Assembly (NCBI RefSeq): GCF_002090155.1 | Contig: NZ_BBRM01000002.1 | Span: 62,001-126,000 of the forward strand | From: Demequina sp. NBRC 110056 | GTDB taxonomy: Bacteria > Actinomycetota > Actinomycetes > Actinomycetales > Demequinaceae | DNA length: 64,000 nt | Direction: 5' to 3' | Shown here: positions 17,333-26,936 of the stretch, piece by piece | Position numbering within the stretch: position 1 is the stretch's first letter | Layout: each line of letters begins with the position of its first letter | Notes under the pieces: model-generated | The model's input: only the letters and a program-made list of their open reading frames with translations | The model's database searches: none | Told to the model about the DNA's origin: nothing | Made by a program: the position numbers and the translations under genes

Positions 17333-18249
17333 GCCGCATCGCGGAGTCGCTGTTCTGGATCGGACGCTACGTCGAGCGCGCGGACAACACCGCCCGCCTC
17401 CTCGACGTCCACCTCAACGTCCTGCTCGAGGACCCGTGGGTCGACGAGCCGAGCGCCAACGCATCGCTGCTGTCCGTCATGAGCTGCCCGGTGGACGGCC
17501 CCGTGTCGCGCGGCGACGTGCTGCGCCACCTCGCTTTCGAGGACGACTCCGCGACCTCGATCGCCGGCACGCTCGCCGCCGCGCGCGAGAACGCGCGCCG
17601 CGCCCGCGAGGTGATCTCGACCGAGGTGTGGGAGTCGCTGAACACCACCCGCATGGACCTGCGGCGCTGGAGCCGCGCCTCGCGTCCCCACGAGTACTTC
17701 GTCTGGGTGCGCGAACGTGCCGCCGTCGTGTGGGGCCTGTCGAGCGCGACCACCTCGCGCGACGACGCGTGGCACTTCATGGAGCTGGGCCGCTCGCTCG
17801 AGCGGGCCGACATGATCGCCCGCCTGCTCATGACCCGCAGCCTCGAGGGCACGACGGGACCCAACTGGACCACGCTGCTGCGCACCTGCTCGGCGCACGA
17901 GGCCTACCTGCGCACCGTCCGGGCGCTCGTGACCGAGGAGCGCGCCGCGGAGTTCCTGCTCATCGACCGACTGTTCCCGCGCTCGATCGCGTACAACCTC
18001 GACCGCGCGGAATCCATCCTCAGCCAGATCGAGGGCTCGGAGTCCAACCGCGCGCTCGCGGGCCGCGCGCGGCTCGCGCTCGGCCGTGCCCGCACCAACC
18101 TCGAGTACAGCCCCGTGCGCGACATCCTCGACGACCTCGTCACCCAGATGCACGAGGTGCAGCGGGCGTGCGCGACCGCATCGGACCTCATCCGCGACCG
18201 CTACTTCCTGCCCGCGGCGACCGTCACGTGGAACCAGGAGGCGCTGTGA
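17326..18249 (+). CDS. Alpha-E domain protein (DUF403)
   Basis: 307 aa, all-helical. Begins MLSRIAESLFWIGRYVERAD, the hallmark of the alpha-E family, with a second ELGRSLERADMIARLL repeat-like motif. It always travels with the circularly permuted ATP-grasp and transglutaminase genes and is thought to be part of that unknown peptide-modifying system. Overlaps the ATP-grasp gene by 7 nt and the transglutaminase gene by GTGA. Confidence 0.92.
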   Translation: MLSRIAESLFWIGRYVERADNTARLLDVHLNVLLEDPWVDEPSANASLLSVMSCPVDGPVSRGDVLRHLAFEDDSATSIAGTLAAARENARRAREVISTEVWESLNTTRMDLRRWSRASRPHEYFVWVRERAAVVWGLSSATTSRDDAWHFMELGRSLERADMIARLLMTRSLEGTTGPNWTTLLRTCSAHEAYLRTVRALVTEERAAEFLLIDRLFPRSIAYNLDRAESILSQIEGSESNRALAGRARLALGRARTNLEYSPVRDILDDLVTQMHEVQRACATASDLIRDRYFLPAATVTWNQEAL

Positions 18250-19082
18250 CCACGCTCAAGATCGAGCACCGTACCCACTTCCGCTACGACGCGGAGGTCG
18301 TGTCCTCGTACAACGAGGCCCGCCTGATGCCGGCCTGGCTGCCGCGCCAGCGCGTCCTCGACTCGAAGGTGGACGTGTCTCCCATGACGTGGTCGACCAC
18401 GTACCGGGACTACTGGGAGTGCGACGTCATGGCGTTCGAGGTCCTCCAGCCGCACCGCAGCCTCACGGTCGTGGGATCGTCGCTGGTCGAGATCCTCGCG
18501 CAGCCCGCTCGCGCCGAGCGCGCCTCGTGGGACACCTTGCAGGGCCCCAAGTTCCAGGACCTGCTGTGCGAGTACCTCGACAACTCGGCGATGACCGACC
18601 CGCCCGAGGAGCTCGCGGAGTACGCCCGAGAGGCCTCGCACAAGCTGTCACCCGACGCCACGGCACGTGCGCTCTGCGAGCACCTGCACGACCAGATGCG
18701 CTACGTGCCGGGCGCGACCTCCGTCCACACGGCGGCGCGCGAGGCGTGGGAGGCGCGCTCGGGCGTGTGCCAGGACTTCGCCCAGCTCGCCGCGGGCACG
18801 CTGCGTCAGATCGGCATCCCCGCCCGCTACGTGTCCGGCTACCTGCACCCCAAGCGCGACGCGGCCGTCGGCGAGACCGTCAACGGCGAGTCGCACGCGT
18901 GGGTCGAGTGGTGGACGGGGGAGTGGACGGGCTTCGACCCCACGAACGACCGCGAGGTGGGCGACCACCACGTCATCGTGGGACGGGCTCGCGAGTACTC
19001 GGACATCCCGCCGCTGTCGGGTGTCGTGGCCGGGTCCACCGAGGACCTCGACGTCACGGTGTCGGTCACTCAGGTGTCGTGA
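18246..19082 (+). CDS. Transglutaminase-like cysteine protease family protein
   Basis: 278 aa. The N-terminal beta domain (LKIEHRTHFRYDAEV) precedes a transglutaminase-like core with an intact catalytic triad: Cys175 (GVCQDFAQ), His217 (ESHAWVEWW), Asp231 (GFDPTND). Third member of the ATP-grasp/alpha-E operon; likely a peptidase or amidase acting on the unknown product. GTG start overlaps the preceding stop. Its last 17 nt overlap, tail to tail, the convergent secreted protein gene. Confidence 0.93.
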   Translation: MTTLKIEHRTHFRYDAEVVSSYNEARLMPAWLPRQRVLDSKVDVSPMTWSTTYRDYWECDVMAFEVLQPHRSLTVVGSSLVEILAQPARAERASWDTLQGPKFQDLLCEYLDNSAMTDPPEELAEYAREASHKLSPDATARALCEHLHDQMRYVPGATSVHTAAREAWEARSGVCQDFAQLAAGTLRQIGIPARYVSGYLHPKRDAAVGETVNGESHAWVEWWTGEWTGFDPTNDREVGDHHVIVGRAREYSDIPPLSGVVAGSTEDLDVTVSVTQVS

Positions 19083-20622
19083 CCGCCGGGGAGTCGGCGG
19101 GCACCGTCCCGCCGTGCTCGAGGTGCCACGGCTCTGGCTTCGCTCCCCACGGCGACGCCCAGCCCGGGAGCGCCCAGTCGTACGCGGGCCCGTTCGCTAT
19201 CAGCCAGGCGTAGGCGTCTCCCGAGAAGCCGCCGGGCAGCCCGCCCACGTCGAGGTCGATCGCCGCGCCCCACCCGTGCATCGAGGTGCCGGGGGTGGCG
19301 GCCATGCGCCCGTGCGCGGCCTTCGCACGCCACTGTCCGGCGAGGTCTCGATAGGCGTCCGACACGGGGATGTCCGTCGAGAAGAGCTCCTCGAACCCCG
19401 CGTTGAGGGTCTCGAGGTCCGCCGCCGCGGGGCAGTTGAGGCGGAGCTGCGGGGCCCACGACAGCGCGCACAGCGAGCCGTCGGCGACGCGCCCGTTGCT
19501 CTGGCCCTCGAGCGTCGAGGGAGCGTCCGGCACGCCGAGCGCGTCCGCCAGCGATGGCGCGACGTCGAGCACCACACCCGCCTGGATCGCCTCGAACAGC
19601 AGGCTCGCGAGCTCGCCGCGGGACAGCGGTGCGAGCAACGCCTCGTCCTCGGCGCCGTCCGGCAGCGGCACCTCGATCCCGAGCGTCACGAGCCACTCCG
19701 TGGCATCCGCGAACTCTGAGCGCGCCGGCACCTCCTCGAAGCTCAGCCCGGGCGCGAGCACCACCCGAGGCCCGTCCGCGAGGGCATGCAGCGCCACGGC
19801 GGCGTCTCCTGTCGACGCCGGATCGTCGGGTGCGAAGGTAGCGCCGTCGCCAGCAGCGTCCCGCGAGGCCAGCCACGAGATCTCCGTGAGCGCGGGGTGT
19901 TCGAGGGCGACGTCCTCGAACGGCGGCTCCGCCGCCAGGACGTGCACGGGCAGCCCCGCGGCCCTGTAGGCGAAGGCGGCCAGGTCCGCGCGGGTCGCGG
20001 GCGAGTCCGGCTCGAAGCGCGCGGCCTGCTCGGCGAGCCCCCACCCGAGGCCAGCGCCGATCGACGCGAGCCACTCGATCGCCTCGCCCTGGGGCGAGTA
20101 CGCGGCGTCCTCCGGGTCGGAGGAGACGTCGAGGAAGGTGGTCCTCGGGGGCAGTGGTGTCGCCGTGTCCGGGCGAGGGGCCGATGCGCTCGGATCCTCC
20201 TCGCCTTCCGTCGCCGGCTCGGCGGTGGGGCTCGCGACGGGCTCCTGGTCTCCCGGGGCCGGCGCACGCGGTGACGTCGGCTCGGCACGCGGGGTGGCGC
20301 TGGGACGCGTGGGTGCTGGAGGTGTCGGAGCGGGTGTCACCGTCGGTGGAGCTGCTGACGGCGTGGGTGTCGGCGAGGTCGCAGGGCTCGGCGCCTCGTC
20401 CGGCACCGCGGAGGGATCGGGCGCAGGGCTCGGGCTGGGAGCGGGGGAGGTCGCATCCGCGCTCGCGTCGAGGGGCGCCAGCGCACCGGGCGCGGCTTCG
20501 CCGTCAGCGTCGGCGGCCGCATGCGCGGCAGCGGGCGCGGAGAGCATCAGCAGCGCGCACAGGGCACCCGCGGATGCCGTCGCACCCGCTCGGCGCCTCG
20601 CGCCTGGTCGCCCCCACCGCAT
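19066..20622 (-). CDS. Secreted D,D-carboxypeptidase-like (M15B/VanY) protein with degenerate SLH repeats
   Basis: 518 aa, exported. Signal peptide from MRWGRPGARRRAG with cleavage near AAAHA; then a ~130-residue Pro/Ser/Thr/Ala-rich linker, three weak S-layer-homology-like repeats (~180-360), and a C-terminal M15B peptidase domain. The zinc motifs SMHGWGAAIDLD and EPWHLEH are intact. Likely trims peptidoglycan D-Ala-D-Ala at the cell surface. Start is set at ATG 20622 because it places the signal peptide correctly; an earlier start at 20700 would add an arginine-rich tail. Paralogue of the next gene. Confidence 0.88.
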   Translation of the reverse strand: MRWGRPGARRRAGATASAGALCALLMLSAPAAAHAAADADGEAAPGALAPLDASADATSPAPSPSPAPDPSAVPDEAPSPATSPTPTPSAAPPTVTPAPTPPAPTRPSATPRAEPTSPRAPAPGDQEPVASPTAEPATEGEEDPSASAPRPDTATPLPPRTTFLDVSSDPEDAAYSPQGEAIEWLASIGAGLGWGLAEQAARFEPDSPATRADLAAFAYRAAGLPVHVLAAEPPFEDVALEHPALTEISWLASRDAAGDGATFAPDDPASTGDAAVALHALADGPRVVLAPGLSFEEVPARSEFADATEWLVTLGIEVPLPDGAEDEALLAPLSRGELASLLFEAIQAGVVLDVAPSLADALGVPDAPSTLEGQSNGRVADGSLCALSWAPQLRLNCPAAADLETLNAGFEELFSTDIPVSDAYRDLAGQWRAKAAHGRMAATPGTSMHGWGAAIDLDVGGLPGGFSGDAYAWLIANGPAYDWALPGWASPWGAKPEPWHLEHGGTVPADSPAVTTPE

Positions 20623-20675
20623 GAGCCGTTCCCGTCCCGGCGGCGCACGCCGCCGCCGTGCCGCGCGGGCGCTCG

Positions 20676-20696
20676 ATGGCACTCGCGCGGTGCCAT
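20676..20696 (-). terminator. Possible terminator hairpin between the two M15 genes
   Basis: Stem ATGGCAC/GTGCCAT (7 bp, 7-nt loop), 45 nt downstream of the stop of the SLH-SH3-M15 gene. No U-run is visible, so termination is only suggested. A second 12-bp palindrome (20710-20721) lies beside it. Confidence 0.35.
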
Positions 20697-20741
20697 GCAC
20701 TCAGCATCACACGGCGCCGTGCGCTTGTCAGCGCGAGCGGG

Positions 20742-22415
20742 TCAGCCCGTGTACTCGAAGTGCCACGGCTCGGGCTTGGACCCTCCGGGCCGCGCCCAGG
20801 TCGGCAGCTTCCAGTTGTAGCCCGTCAGCTGCTGCAGCAGCCACTGGTACGCGGCGCCGTCGTACCCGCCGGGCAGGGACGCTCCGGCGATGTCGATCGC
20901 CGCCGCCCAGCCGTGGTTCGACGTCCCAGGGATCGCGGCGAGGTTGCCGTGGACCACGCGGGCGGCGACCTGCTCGTCGTAGGTGCGATAGGCGTCGTTG
21001 ATGGGGATGTTGCGCCCGTAGCGGGACTTGAACGTCGAGTTGAGTCGCTCGAGGTCGGCCGCGGCGGAGCACAGCAGCAGCTCGGCCTTGTCCCACGACA
21101 GCGCGCACAGGTGCGAGGTGGGGATCACGCCGTTGGAGTACGTCGCCTTGATCCGGCTCACCGCGGCGCCGTCGCCGCCGGCGAGGTAGTGGCCCGAGGC
21201 CCACACACGCGCGCCGTCCACCACGATCTCGATCCAGCCGCCGGAGGAGACCTTGCCCGTCGGGGTGACCGCGGTGCCTGACGACAGCCGTGTGACCACC
21301 GCGTTGCCGGTCGACGGGCCGGAGCGGACGTTGAGCGTCGAGGCGCCGTACACGTACAGCGTCGAGTGGCGCAGCAGCGGGCCGACGGTGCCCGCGGGGG
21401 AGTAGCCGATGCCCGCGCGGTCCAGGCGGTACAGGAACGCCGCCATGGCCTCCCGGCTGATCGACTCGTCCGGCCGGAACTCCGCGCCGCGGTCGGTGCG
21501 CCAGCCGGTGGACACGCCCGTCTGCGCCAGCCACACGATCTGCTTGTAGAACTGCGACGACGTCGGCACGTCGCGGAAGGGAGAGCGGGAGGGCAGCGTC
21601 ACCTTCGGCGATCCCGCGAAGCGATACAGGAACGCCGCCATCGCCTCGCGGGTGATCGCGCTCTGCGAGCGGTAGTCGTGCCCGCCGCTGACCTTCCAGC
21701 CGGTCGAGATCCCGGACTCCGAGGCCCAGGTGATCTCGCGGTAGAAGGCGGTGCGCGAGGAGATGTCGAGGAACGGCGACCGCGAGGGCGCGTAGTGGGC
21801 GGGCTGGCCGGCGTAGCGGTACAGGAACGCCGCCATCGCGTCGCGCGCGACCGACGCGGTCGGGCGGAACTCGCGCTTGCCGTTGTCGAGCAGCCAGCCG
21901 CGCGTCACGCCCGACTGGGCGAGCCACGCGATCTCCTTGGTGAAGTGGGTGTAGGAGGCGCTTCCCACGCGGCTCGACACGTCCGTGAAGGTGATCGTGG
22001 GCGCGGCGAGGGTGGACAGGGCCGATGCGGTCGCGGGCACGGGCGCGGCCAGCGTCCTGAGGGAGGGGATGGGCTCGTCGAGGGGAGCCTCGACCTCGGG
22101 CGTCGCCTCCGGCTTCGGAGCCACCGTGGGCTCGGGCGTCGGGGCCGGAGTCGGTGTGGCGGTCGGAGTCGAGCTCGGCGTCACGCTCGGCTCGGGCGTC
22201 GCCGAGGGCGTCGGCTCGGTGCTCGGAGCAGTGCTCGGCTCGGTGCTCGGGGAAGCGGTCGGCTCGGAAGACGGCGAGGCGGTCCCGGCGAGCGTGGGCG
22301 AGGGTTCGTCGCCCGGGTCGGCGGCGTGCGCGGGCCCAGCGCCCAGCAGGACGGTCGCGGCGAGCAGGAGCGCGCCTGCCGCGGCGGCCAGGGACTTCGG
22401 GCTGCGAGCGTGGAT
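20742..22415 (-). CDS. Secreted SLH-SH3-M15B D,D-carboxypeptidase-like protein, probable ATC start
   Basis: About 557 aa. Reading back from the clear domains, the frame stays open through a Pro/Thr/Glu-rich linker to a textbook signal peptide (KSLAAAAGALLLAATVLLGA then AHA) but holds no ATG, GTG or TTG there. A stop lies at 22446-22448. ATC at 22413-22415 sits 8 nt after AAGGAG (22424-22429) and would begin xHARSPKSLAAAAG. A GTG at 22184 would give a 480-aa protein without an export signal. Domains: three SLH repeats (FRPTASVARDAMAAFLYRYA type), bacterial SH3 (LNVRSGPSTGNAVVTRL), M15B peptidase (SNHGWAAAIDI, EPWHFEY). Confidence 0.85.
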   Translation of the reverse strand: MHARSPKSLAAAAGALLLAATVLLGAGPAHAADPGDEPSPTLAGTASPSSEPTASPSTEPSTAPSTEPTPSATPEPSVTPSSTPTATPTPAPTPEPTVAPKPEATPEVEAPLDEPIPSLRTLAAPVPATASALSTLAAPTITFTDVSSRVGSASYTHFTKEIAWLAQSGVTRGWLLDNGKREFRPTASVARDAMAAFLYRYAGQPAHYAPSRSPFLDISSRTAFYREITWASESGISTGWKVSGGHDYRSQSAITREAMAAFLYRFAGSPKVTLPSRSPFRDVPTSSQFYKQIVWLAQTGVSTGWRTDRGAEFRPDESISREAMAAFLYRLDRAGIGYSPAGTVGPLLRHSTLYVYGASTLNVRSGPSTGNAVVTRLSSGTAVTPTGKVSSGGWIEIVVDGARVWASGHYLAGGDGAAVSRIKATYSNGVIPTSHLCALSWDKAELLLCSAAADLERLNSTFKSRYGRNIPINDAYRTYDEQVAARVVHGNLAAIPGTSNHGWAAAIDIAGASLPGGYDGAAYQWLLQQLTGYNWKLPTWARPGGSKPEPWHFEYTG

Positions 22416-22660
22416 GGTGCGAACTCCTTCGATGTGCTCCGCCCCTCAGCTGCGGGTGCGTAGGTCACGGGGGGCGTACACCGCGATTATCGGCCGCTCG
22501 GGACCGGCGCTGAAGCCTGTGTGACCGATGACACGACCACCAGGCACGACGGCACGGAAGCCGGCGAGCGCATCGGCCCTTCGGGGTCGTCGCGGCGACG
22601 CGGGCGCGCGCGTCTCCCGCGCGGGGGAGCGCGCGTGCCCAGCGCCGATAGAATCCTCTG

Positions 22661-25165
22661 GTGACTTCCGCGAGCCCCGAGACCGACGAGCACCGCTACG
22701 ACTTCCGCGTGATCGAGGAGCGGTGGCTCCCCGTGTGGCAGGAGACGCAGCCCTTCCGCAGCGGCGACGCCGCAGACGAGCGCCCGACGAAGTACGTGCT
22801 GGACATGTTCCCGTACCCCTCGGGCGACCTGCACATGGGCCACGCGGAGGCGTACGCGCTCGGCGACGTGATCGCGCGGTACTGGATCCAGCGCGGCTAC
22901 AACGTGTTGCACCCCATCGGGTGGGACTCGTTCGGCCTGCCCGCGGAGAACGCCGCCATCCAGCGCGGGCTCGACCCGCGCGGCTGGACCGAGGACAACA
23001 TCGCGCAGCAGCGGACCTCGATGGAGCGCTACGCGTGCTCGTTCGACTGGGACCGCGTGCTCGCCACGCACCGTCCGGACTACTACCGCTGGAACCAGTG
23101 GATCTTCACGCGCCTGCACGAGCGCGGCCTCGCGTACCGCAAGCACTCGAACGTCAACTGGTGCCCCAAGGACCTCACCGTGCTCGCGAACGAGCAGGTC
23201 GTGGGCGGGCTGTGCGAGCGGTGCGACACCCCGGTCACCAAGAAGAAGCTCAACCAGTGGTACTTCAAGGTCACCGACTACGCCGACCGGCTGCTCGACG
23301 ACCTCGACACGCTCGCGGACACGTGGCCCTCGAAGGTCATCGCCATGCAGCGCAACTGGATCGGGCGCTCTACCGGCGCGGACGTGGTGTTCGCCATCGA
23401 AGGCCGCGAGGAGCCCGTCCACGTCTACACGACCCGTCCGGACACGCTGCACGGCGCCACCTTCATGGTGGTCGCCGCGGACTCCGACCTCGCCGCCGAG
23501 CTGGCCGAGGGCGCCGAGGCGTCCGTCCAGGACGAGTTCTCCTCGTACGTCGAGCAGGTCAAGGCCGCGAGCGAGATCGACCGGCTCAGCACCGAACGCC
23601 CCAAGACCGGCGTGTTCCTGCAGCGCTACGCCGTGAACCCGGTGAACGGCGAGCGGCTGCCGATCTGGGCATCCGACTACGTCCTGGCCGACTACGGCCA
23701 CGGCGCGATCATGGCCGTCCCGGCGCACGACCAGCGCGACCTCGACTTCGCTCGCGCGATGTCGCTGCCGGTCCGCCTGGTGCTCGACGTGCGTGGCGAG
23801 GACGGCGAGCCCGTGGAGGACCCGGCGACGTCCGGCGTCGCCGCCGCGGGCGACGGCACGCTGATCAACTCCGGCGACCTCGACGGGCTGTCGAAGGCCG
23901 AGGCGATCGCTGCCGTCGTCGAGCGACTGGCCGGCGACGGCGTGGGCGAGGCGTCGACCAACTACCGCTTGCGCGACTGGCTGATCTCGCGTCAGCGCTA
24001 CTGGGGCACGCCCATCCCGATCGTGCACTGCGAGGCGTGCGGCGAGGTCCCCGTCCCCGACGACCAGCTGCCCGTCGAGCTGCCCCCGGCCGAGGGCCTG
24101 GACCTCAAGCCCAAGGGCACCTCGCCGCTGGGCGCCGCGACCGAGTGGGTCAACACGACCTGCCCGTCGTGCGGCGGCGCCGCGACGCGCGACACGGACA
24201 CGATGGACACGTTCGTCGACTCGTCCTGGTACTTCCTGCGGTTCCTGTCGCCGGGCAAGACCGACGGTCCGTTCGACCTCGACGAGGCGAAGAGGTGGGC
24301 GCCCATCGACCAGTACGTCGGCGGCGTCACCCACGCGATCCTGCACCTGCTGTACGCGCGGTTCTTCACCAAGGCCCTGCACGACATGGGCATGATCGAC
24401 TTCGAGGAGCCCTTCAGCGCGCTGCTCAACCAGGGCATGGTTCAGATGGACGGTTCCGCGATGTCGAAGTCGCGCGGCAACCTGGTGCGCCTGTCGGAGC
24501 AGCTCGATGAGTTCGGCGTCGACGCCGTGCGCCTGACGATGTCCTTCGCCGGTCCCCCCGAGGACGACATCGACTGGGCGGACGTGTCGCCCGCAGGCTC
24601 GGCGAAGTTCCTCGCCCGTGCCTGGCGCCTCGCTCGCGACGTCGACTCCTCGCCTGGCGTCGACCCTGCGACGGGCGACGCCGCGCTGCGTGCCGTCACT
24701 CACCGCACCCTGCACGACTGCGCAGACCTGGTCGAGGGCTTCCGCTTCAACGTGGTCGTGGCGCGCACCATGGAGCTCGTCAACGCCACCCGCAAGGCCA
24801 TCGACTCCGGCGCCGGCCCGGCCGACCCCGCCGTCCGTGAGGCAGCGGAGGCCGTCGCGGTGCTCCTGAGCCTCTTCGCTCCCTACGTCGCCGAGGACAT
24901 GTGGTCGATGCTCGGCCACGAGAACGTCGCGCGCGCGGGCTGGCCGGCCGTGGACGAGTCCCTGCTCGTCGAGGAGACCGTCACGTGCGTCGTGCAGGTC
25001 AAGGGCAAGGTGCGCGACCGCCTCGAGGTGCCTCCGGGCATCGGCGAGGACGAGCTGCGCGAGCTGGCGCTCGCCGCGCCGGGTGTCGTGCGCGCGATGG
25101 ACGGCGCCGCGGTCCGCACCGTCATCGTGCGCGCACCCCGGCTCGTGAACATCGTCACGGTCTGA
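22661..25165 (+). CDS. leuS: Leucyl-tRNA synthetase
   Basis: 834 aa. Class I enzyme charging tRNA-Leu. Signature HMGH at His58 and MSKS at ~600 are intact, with an editing (CP1) domain between and an anticodon-binding C-terminus. GTG 22661 is preceded by TAGAAT (22649-22654) 6 nt upstream and no ribosome site, so the mRNA is probably leaderless. Confidence 0.98.
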   Translation: MTSASPETDEHRYDFRVIEERWLPVWQETQPFRSGDAADERPTKYVLDMFPYPSGDLHMGHAEAYALGDVIARYWIQRGYNVLHPIGWDSFGLPAENAAIQRGLDPRGWTEDNIAQQRTSMERYACSFDWDRVLATHRPDYYRWNQWIFTRLHERGLAYRKHSNVNWCPKDLTVLANEQVVGGLCERCDTPVTKKKLNQWYFKVTDYADRLLDDLDTLADTWPSKVIAMQRNWIGRSTGADVVFAIEGREEPVHVYTTRPDTLHGATFMVVAADSDLAAELAEGAEASVQDEFSSYVEQVKAASEIDRLSTERPKTGVFLQRYAVNPVNGERLPIWASDYVLADYGHGAIMAVPAHDQRDLDFARAMSLPVRLVLDVRGEDGEPVEDPATSGVAAAGDGTLINSGDLDGLSKAEAIAAVVERLAGDGVGEASTNYRLRDWLISRQRYWGTPIPIVHCEACGEVPVPDDQLPVELPPAEGLDLKPKGTSPLGAATEWVNTTCPSCGGAATRDTDTMDTFVDSSWYFLRFLSPGKTDGPFDLDEAKRWAPIDQYVGGVTHAILHLLYARFFTKALHDMGMIDFEEPFSALLNQGMVQMDGSAMSKSRGNLVRLSEQLDEFGVDAVRLTMSFAGPPEDDIDWADVSPAGSAKFLARAWRLARDVDSSPGVDPATGDAALRAVTHRTLHDCADLVEGFRFNVVVARTMELVNATRKAIDSGAGPADPAVREAAEAVAVLLSLFAPYVAEDMWSMLGHENVARAGWPAVDESLLVEETVTCVVQVKGKVRDRLEVPPGIGEDELRELALAAPGVVRAMDGAAVRTVIVRAPRLVNIVTV

Positions 25166-25200
25166 GGCCGCGCCTCGTCAACGTGAGTAGTGTCGGCCGT

Positions 25201-26064
25201 ATGACCGGTCACGTCGCCGTCGTCACGGACTCCGCCGCGTCGCTGCCCCCAGCGCTCGCGGCGAAGTGGGGCATCCGCGTGGTGCCGCTGCACGTGATCG
25301 TCGAGGGTGAGGCGCGTCTCGAGGGCGAGGAGATCACCTCCGAGGAGGTGCTGCAGGTCCTCTCCTCGGGAGCCGCCGCGACCACGTCGCAGCCGTCGGT
25401 CGCGCAGTTCGAGCAGGCGTTCGGAGATGCCGCACGGGACGGGGCGGACCACGTCGTCGCGATCCTCATCTCGGGGAAGATGTCGGGGACCGTCAACGGT
25501 GCGGAGGCTGCCGCGAGCGCCGTGGACGTGCAGGTGACCGTGATCGACAGCGGCACGCTCGCGATGGGCACGGGCTTCGCCGCCCTCGCCGCAGCGGCCG
25601 TGGCGCGGCGTGGCGGCGCCGTCGACGACGTGGTCGCGGCGGCGCGAGGCGTGTGCGACTCGGCGAGCGTCACCTTCACCGTCGACACCCTCGAGTTCCT
25701 CCGCCGCGGCGGACGGGTGTCTCCCGCGATCGCGGCGGTCGGCAAGGTGCTCGGTGTGCGGCCCGTGCTCGAGATGGACCGCGGCGAGGTGGCGATGATC
25801 GAGCGCGTGCGCTCCACCCACCGGGCACGCGCGGCGGTCCTCGCGCGCGCCGAGAGGGCCGTCGCGAGGATGGCGAACCCGGCGGCGGCCGTCATGGTGC
25901 TCGGCGAGGGAGAGTACGGCGACGAGGCAGCCCGCGCGCTCGAGGCGAGGCATCCGCACCTGGCGATGCTGGTGCGCACCCCAGTGAGCGCGGTGCTGGC
26001 GACGCACACCGGACCCGGGACGCTCGCGGCCGTCGTGGTGGATCTGCCCGAGGGCATCGCCTAG
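25201..26064 (+). CDS. DegV family fatty-acid-binding protein
   Basis: 287 aa. DegV proteins bind a fatty acid; in Firmicutes, FakB members present it to the FakA kinase. Seen: VTDSAASLPP at the N-terminus, TTSQPSVAQFEQAF, ISGKMSGTVNGAEAA and DSGTLAMGTGF. No fakA-like gene is in the window. TAGTGT (25188-25193) lies 7 nt before the ATG, again predicting a leaderless start. Confidence 0.93.
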   Translation: MTGHVAVVTDSAASLPPALAAKWGIRVVPLHVIVEGEARLEGEEITSEEVLQVLSSGAAATTSQPSVAQFEQAFGDAARDGADHVVAILISGKMSGTVNGAEAAASAVDVQVTVIDSGTLAMGTGFAALAAAAVARRGGAVDDVVAAARGVCDSASVTFTVDTLEFLRRGGRVSPAIAAVGKVLGVRPVLEMDRGEVAMIERVRSTHRARAAVLARAERAVARMANPAAAVMVLGEGEYGDEAARALEARHPHLAMLVRTPVSAVLATHTGPGTLAAVVVDLPEGIA

Positions 26065-26174
26065 GAGCGACCCTTCAGGTCTCCGCGTCCCCAGGACGTG
26101 ACACCCCGATCGCCGTCCACGTCCCCGACGGACCCCGCTGACCCGGCGAGCGCATCGTCCCTACCGTCGGGCGC

Positions 26175-26936
26175 ATGAGCGAGACAGCGCGCACCGCGTC
26201 GACGTCGGAGGACGGTCCCGATCGGGAGGGCCCCGCACCGGCGCCGGAGCCCGCCGAGGCAGGGGACGGCGGCGCCCACTGGCGTGAGAGCGCCGCGCGA
26301 GCGGCGGCTCGCGCGTACGAGGCCGCGTACGGCCGCGAGATCCCCGACGCTGCGAGCGGCGCCCGCTTGCTCGTGCGCGGTCGCACCGCGGTCGCGGCGG
26401 CCCTCGCGATCCTGGTGGCTGGGGGCGTCGGGCTGTGGATGACGGAGCGCGTCACCGCGACGGTGCCGGGCGGGCCCGAGGCCGCGCTCCACACCTCGAT
26501 GCCCACGCCGTCGCCGTTCGCTCTGACGGGGACCGACGGGGGAGCGCTGGTGATCCAGGTCAGCGGCGCGGTCGCGAGTCCCGGACTCGTCGAGGTGGGC
26601 GCAGGCGCGCGGGTCGCGGACGCCGTCGAGGCCGCCGGCGGACTGACCGCCGAGGCCGATCTGACGGGCGTGAACCTGGCGCGAGCGGCGGTCGACGGAG
26701 AGCACGTGAGCGTGCCCGCGGTAGGCGAGGAGCCGGCAGGCGGAGGCCTGGTGTCCCTCAACTCCGCGAGCGCCGAGGAGCTCGAGGAGCTGCCCGGCGT
26801 CGGTCCGGTGTTGGCCGGCCGCATCGTCGCCGACCGTGACGCCCAGGGCCCCTTCCAGAGCGTCGAAGACGTGCAGCGCGTCAGCGGCGTCGGTCCCGCG
26901 ATGGTGGCGGGCTGGGAGGGGCTCGTCCAGGTGTGA
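26175..26936 (+). CDS. comEA: Competence DNA-binding protein ComEA
   Basis: 253 aa. Cytoplasmic acidic N-terminus, one membrane segment (~75-92), an SLBB domain (VIQVSGAVASPGLVEV) and a C-terminal double helix-hairpin-helix (LNSASAEELEELPGVGPVLA) that binds incoming DNA at the outer face of the membrane. Overlaps comEC by GTGA. TACCGT (26162-26167) 7 nt before the ATG suggests a leaderless mRNA. Confidence 0.94.
   Translation: MSETARTASTSEDGPDREGPAPAPEPAEAGDGGAHWRESAARAAARAYEAAYGREIPDAASGARLLVRGRTAVAAALAILVAGGVGLWMTERVTATVPGGPEAALHTSMPTPSPFALTGTDGGALVIQVSGAVASPGLVEVGAGARVADAVEAAGGLTAEADLTGVNLARAAVDGEHVSVPAVGEEPAGGGLVSLNSASAEELEELPGVGPVLAGRIVADRDAQGPFQSVEDVQRVSGVGPAMVAGWEGLVQV

Noticed and set aside
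22416-22660. tRNA or small RNA gene in the spacer before leuS
   Set aside because: No cloverleaf or T-loop sequence; only promoters and a copy of the common decamer are seen.
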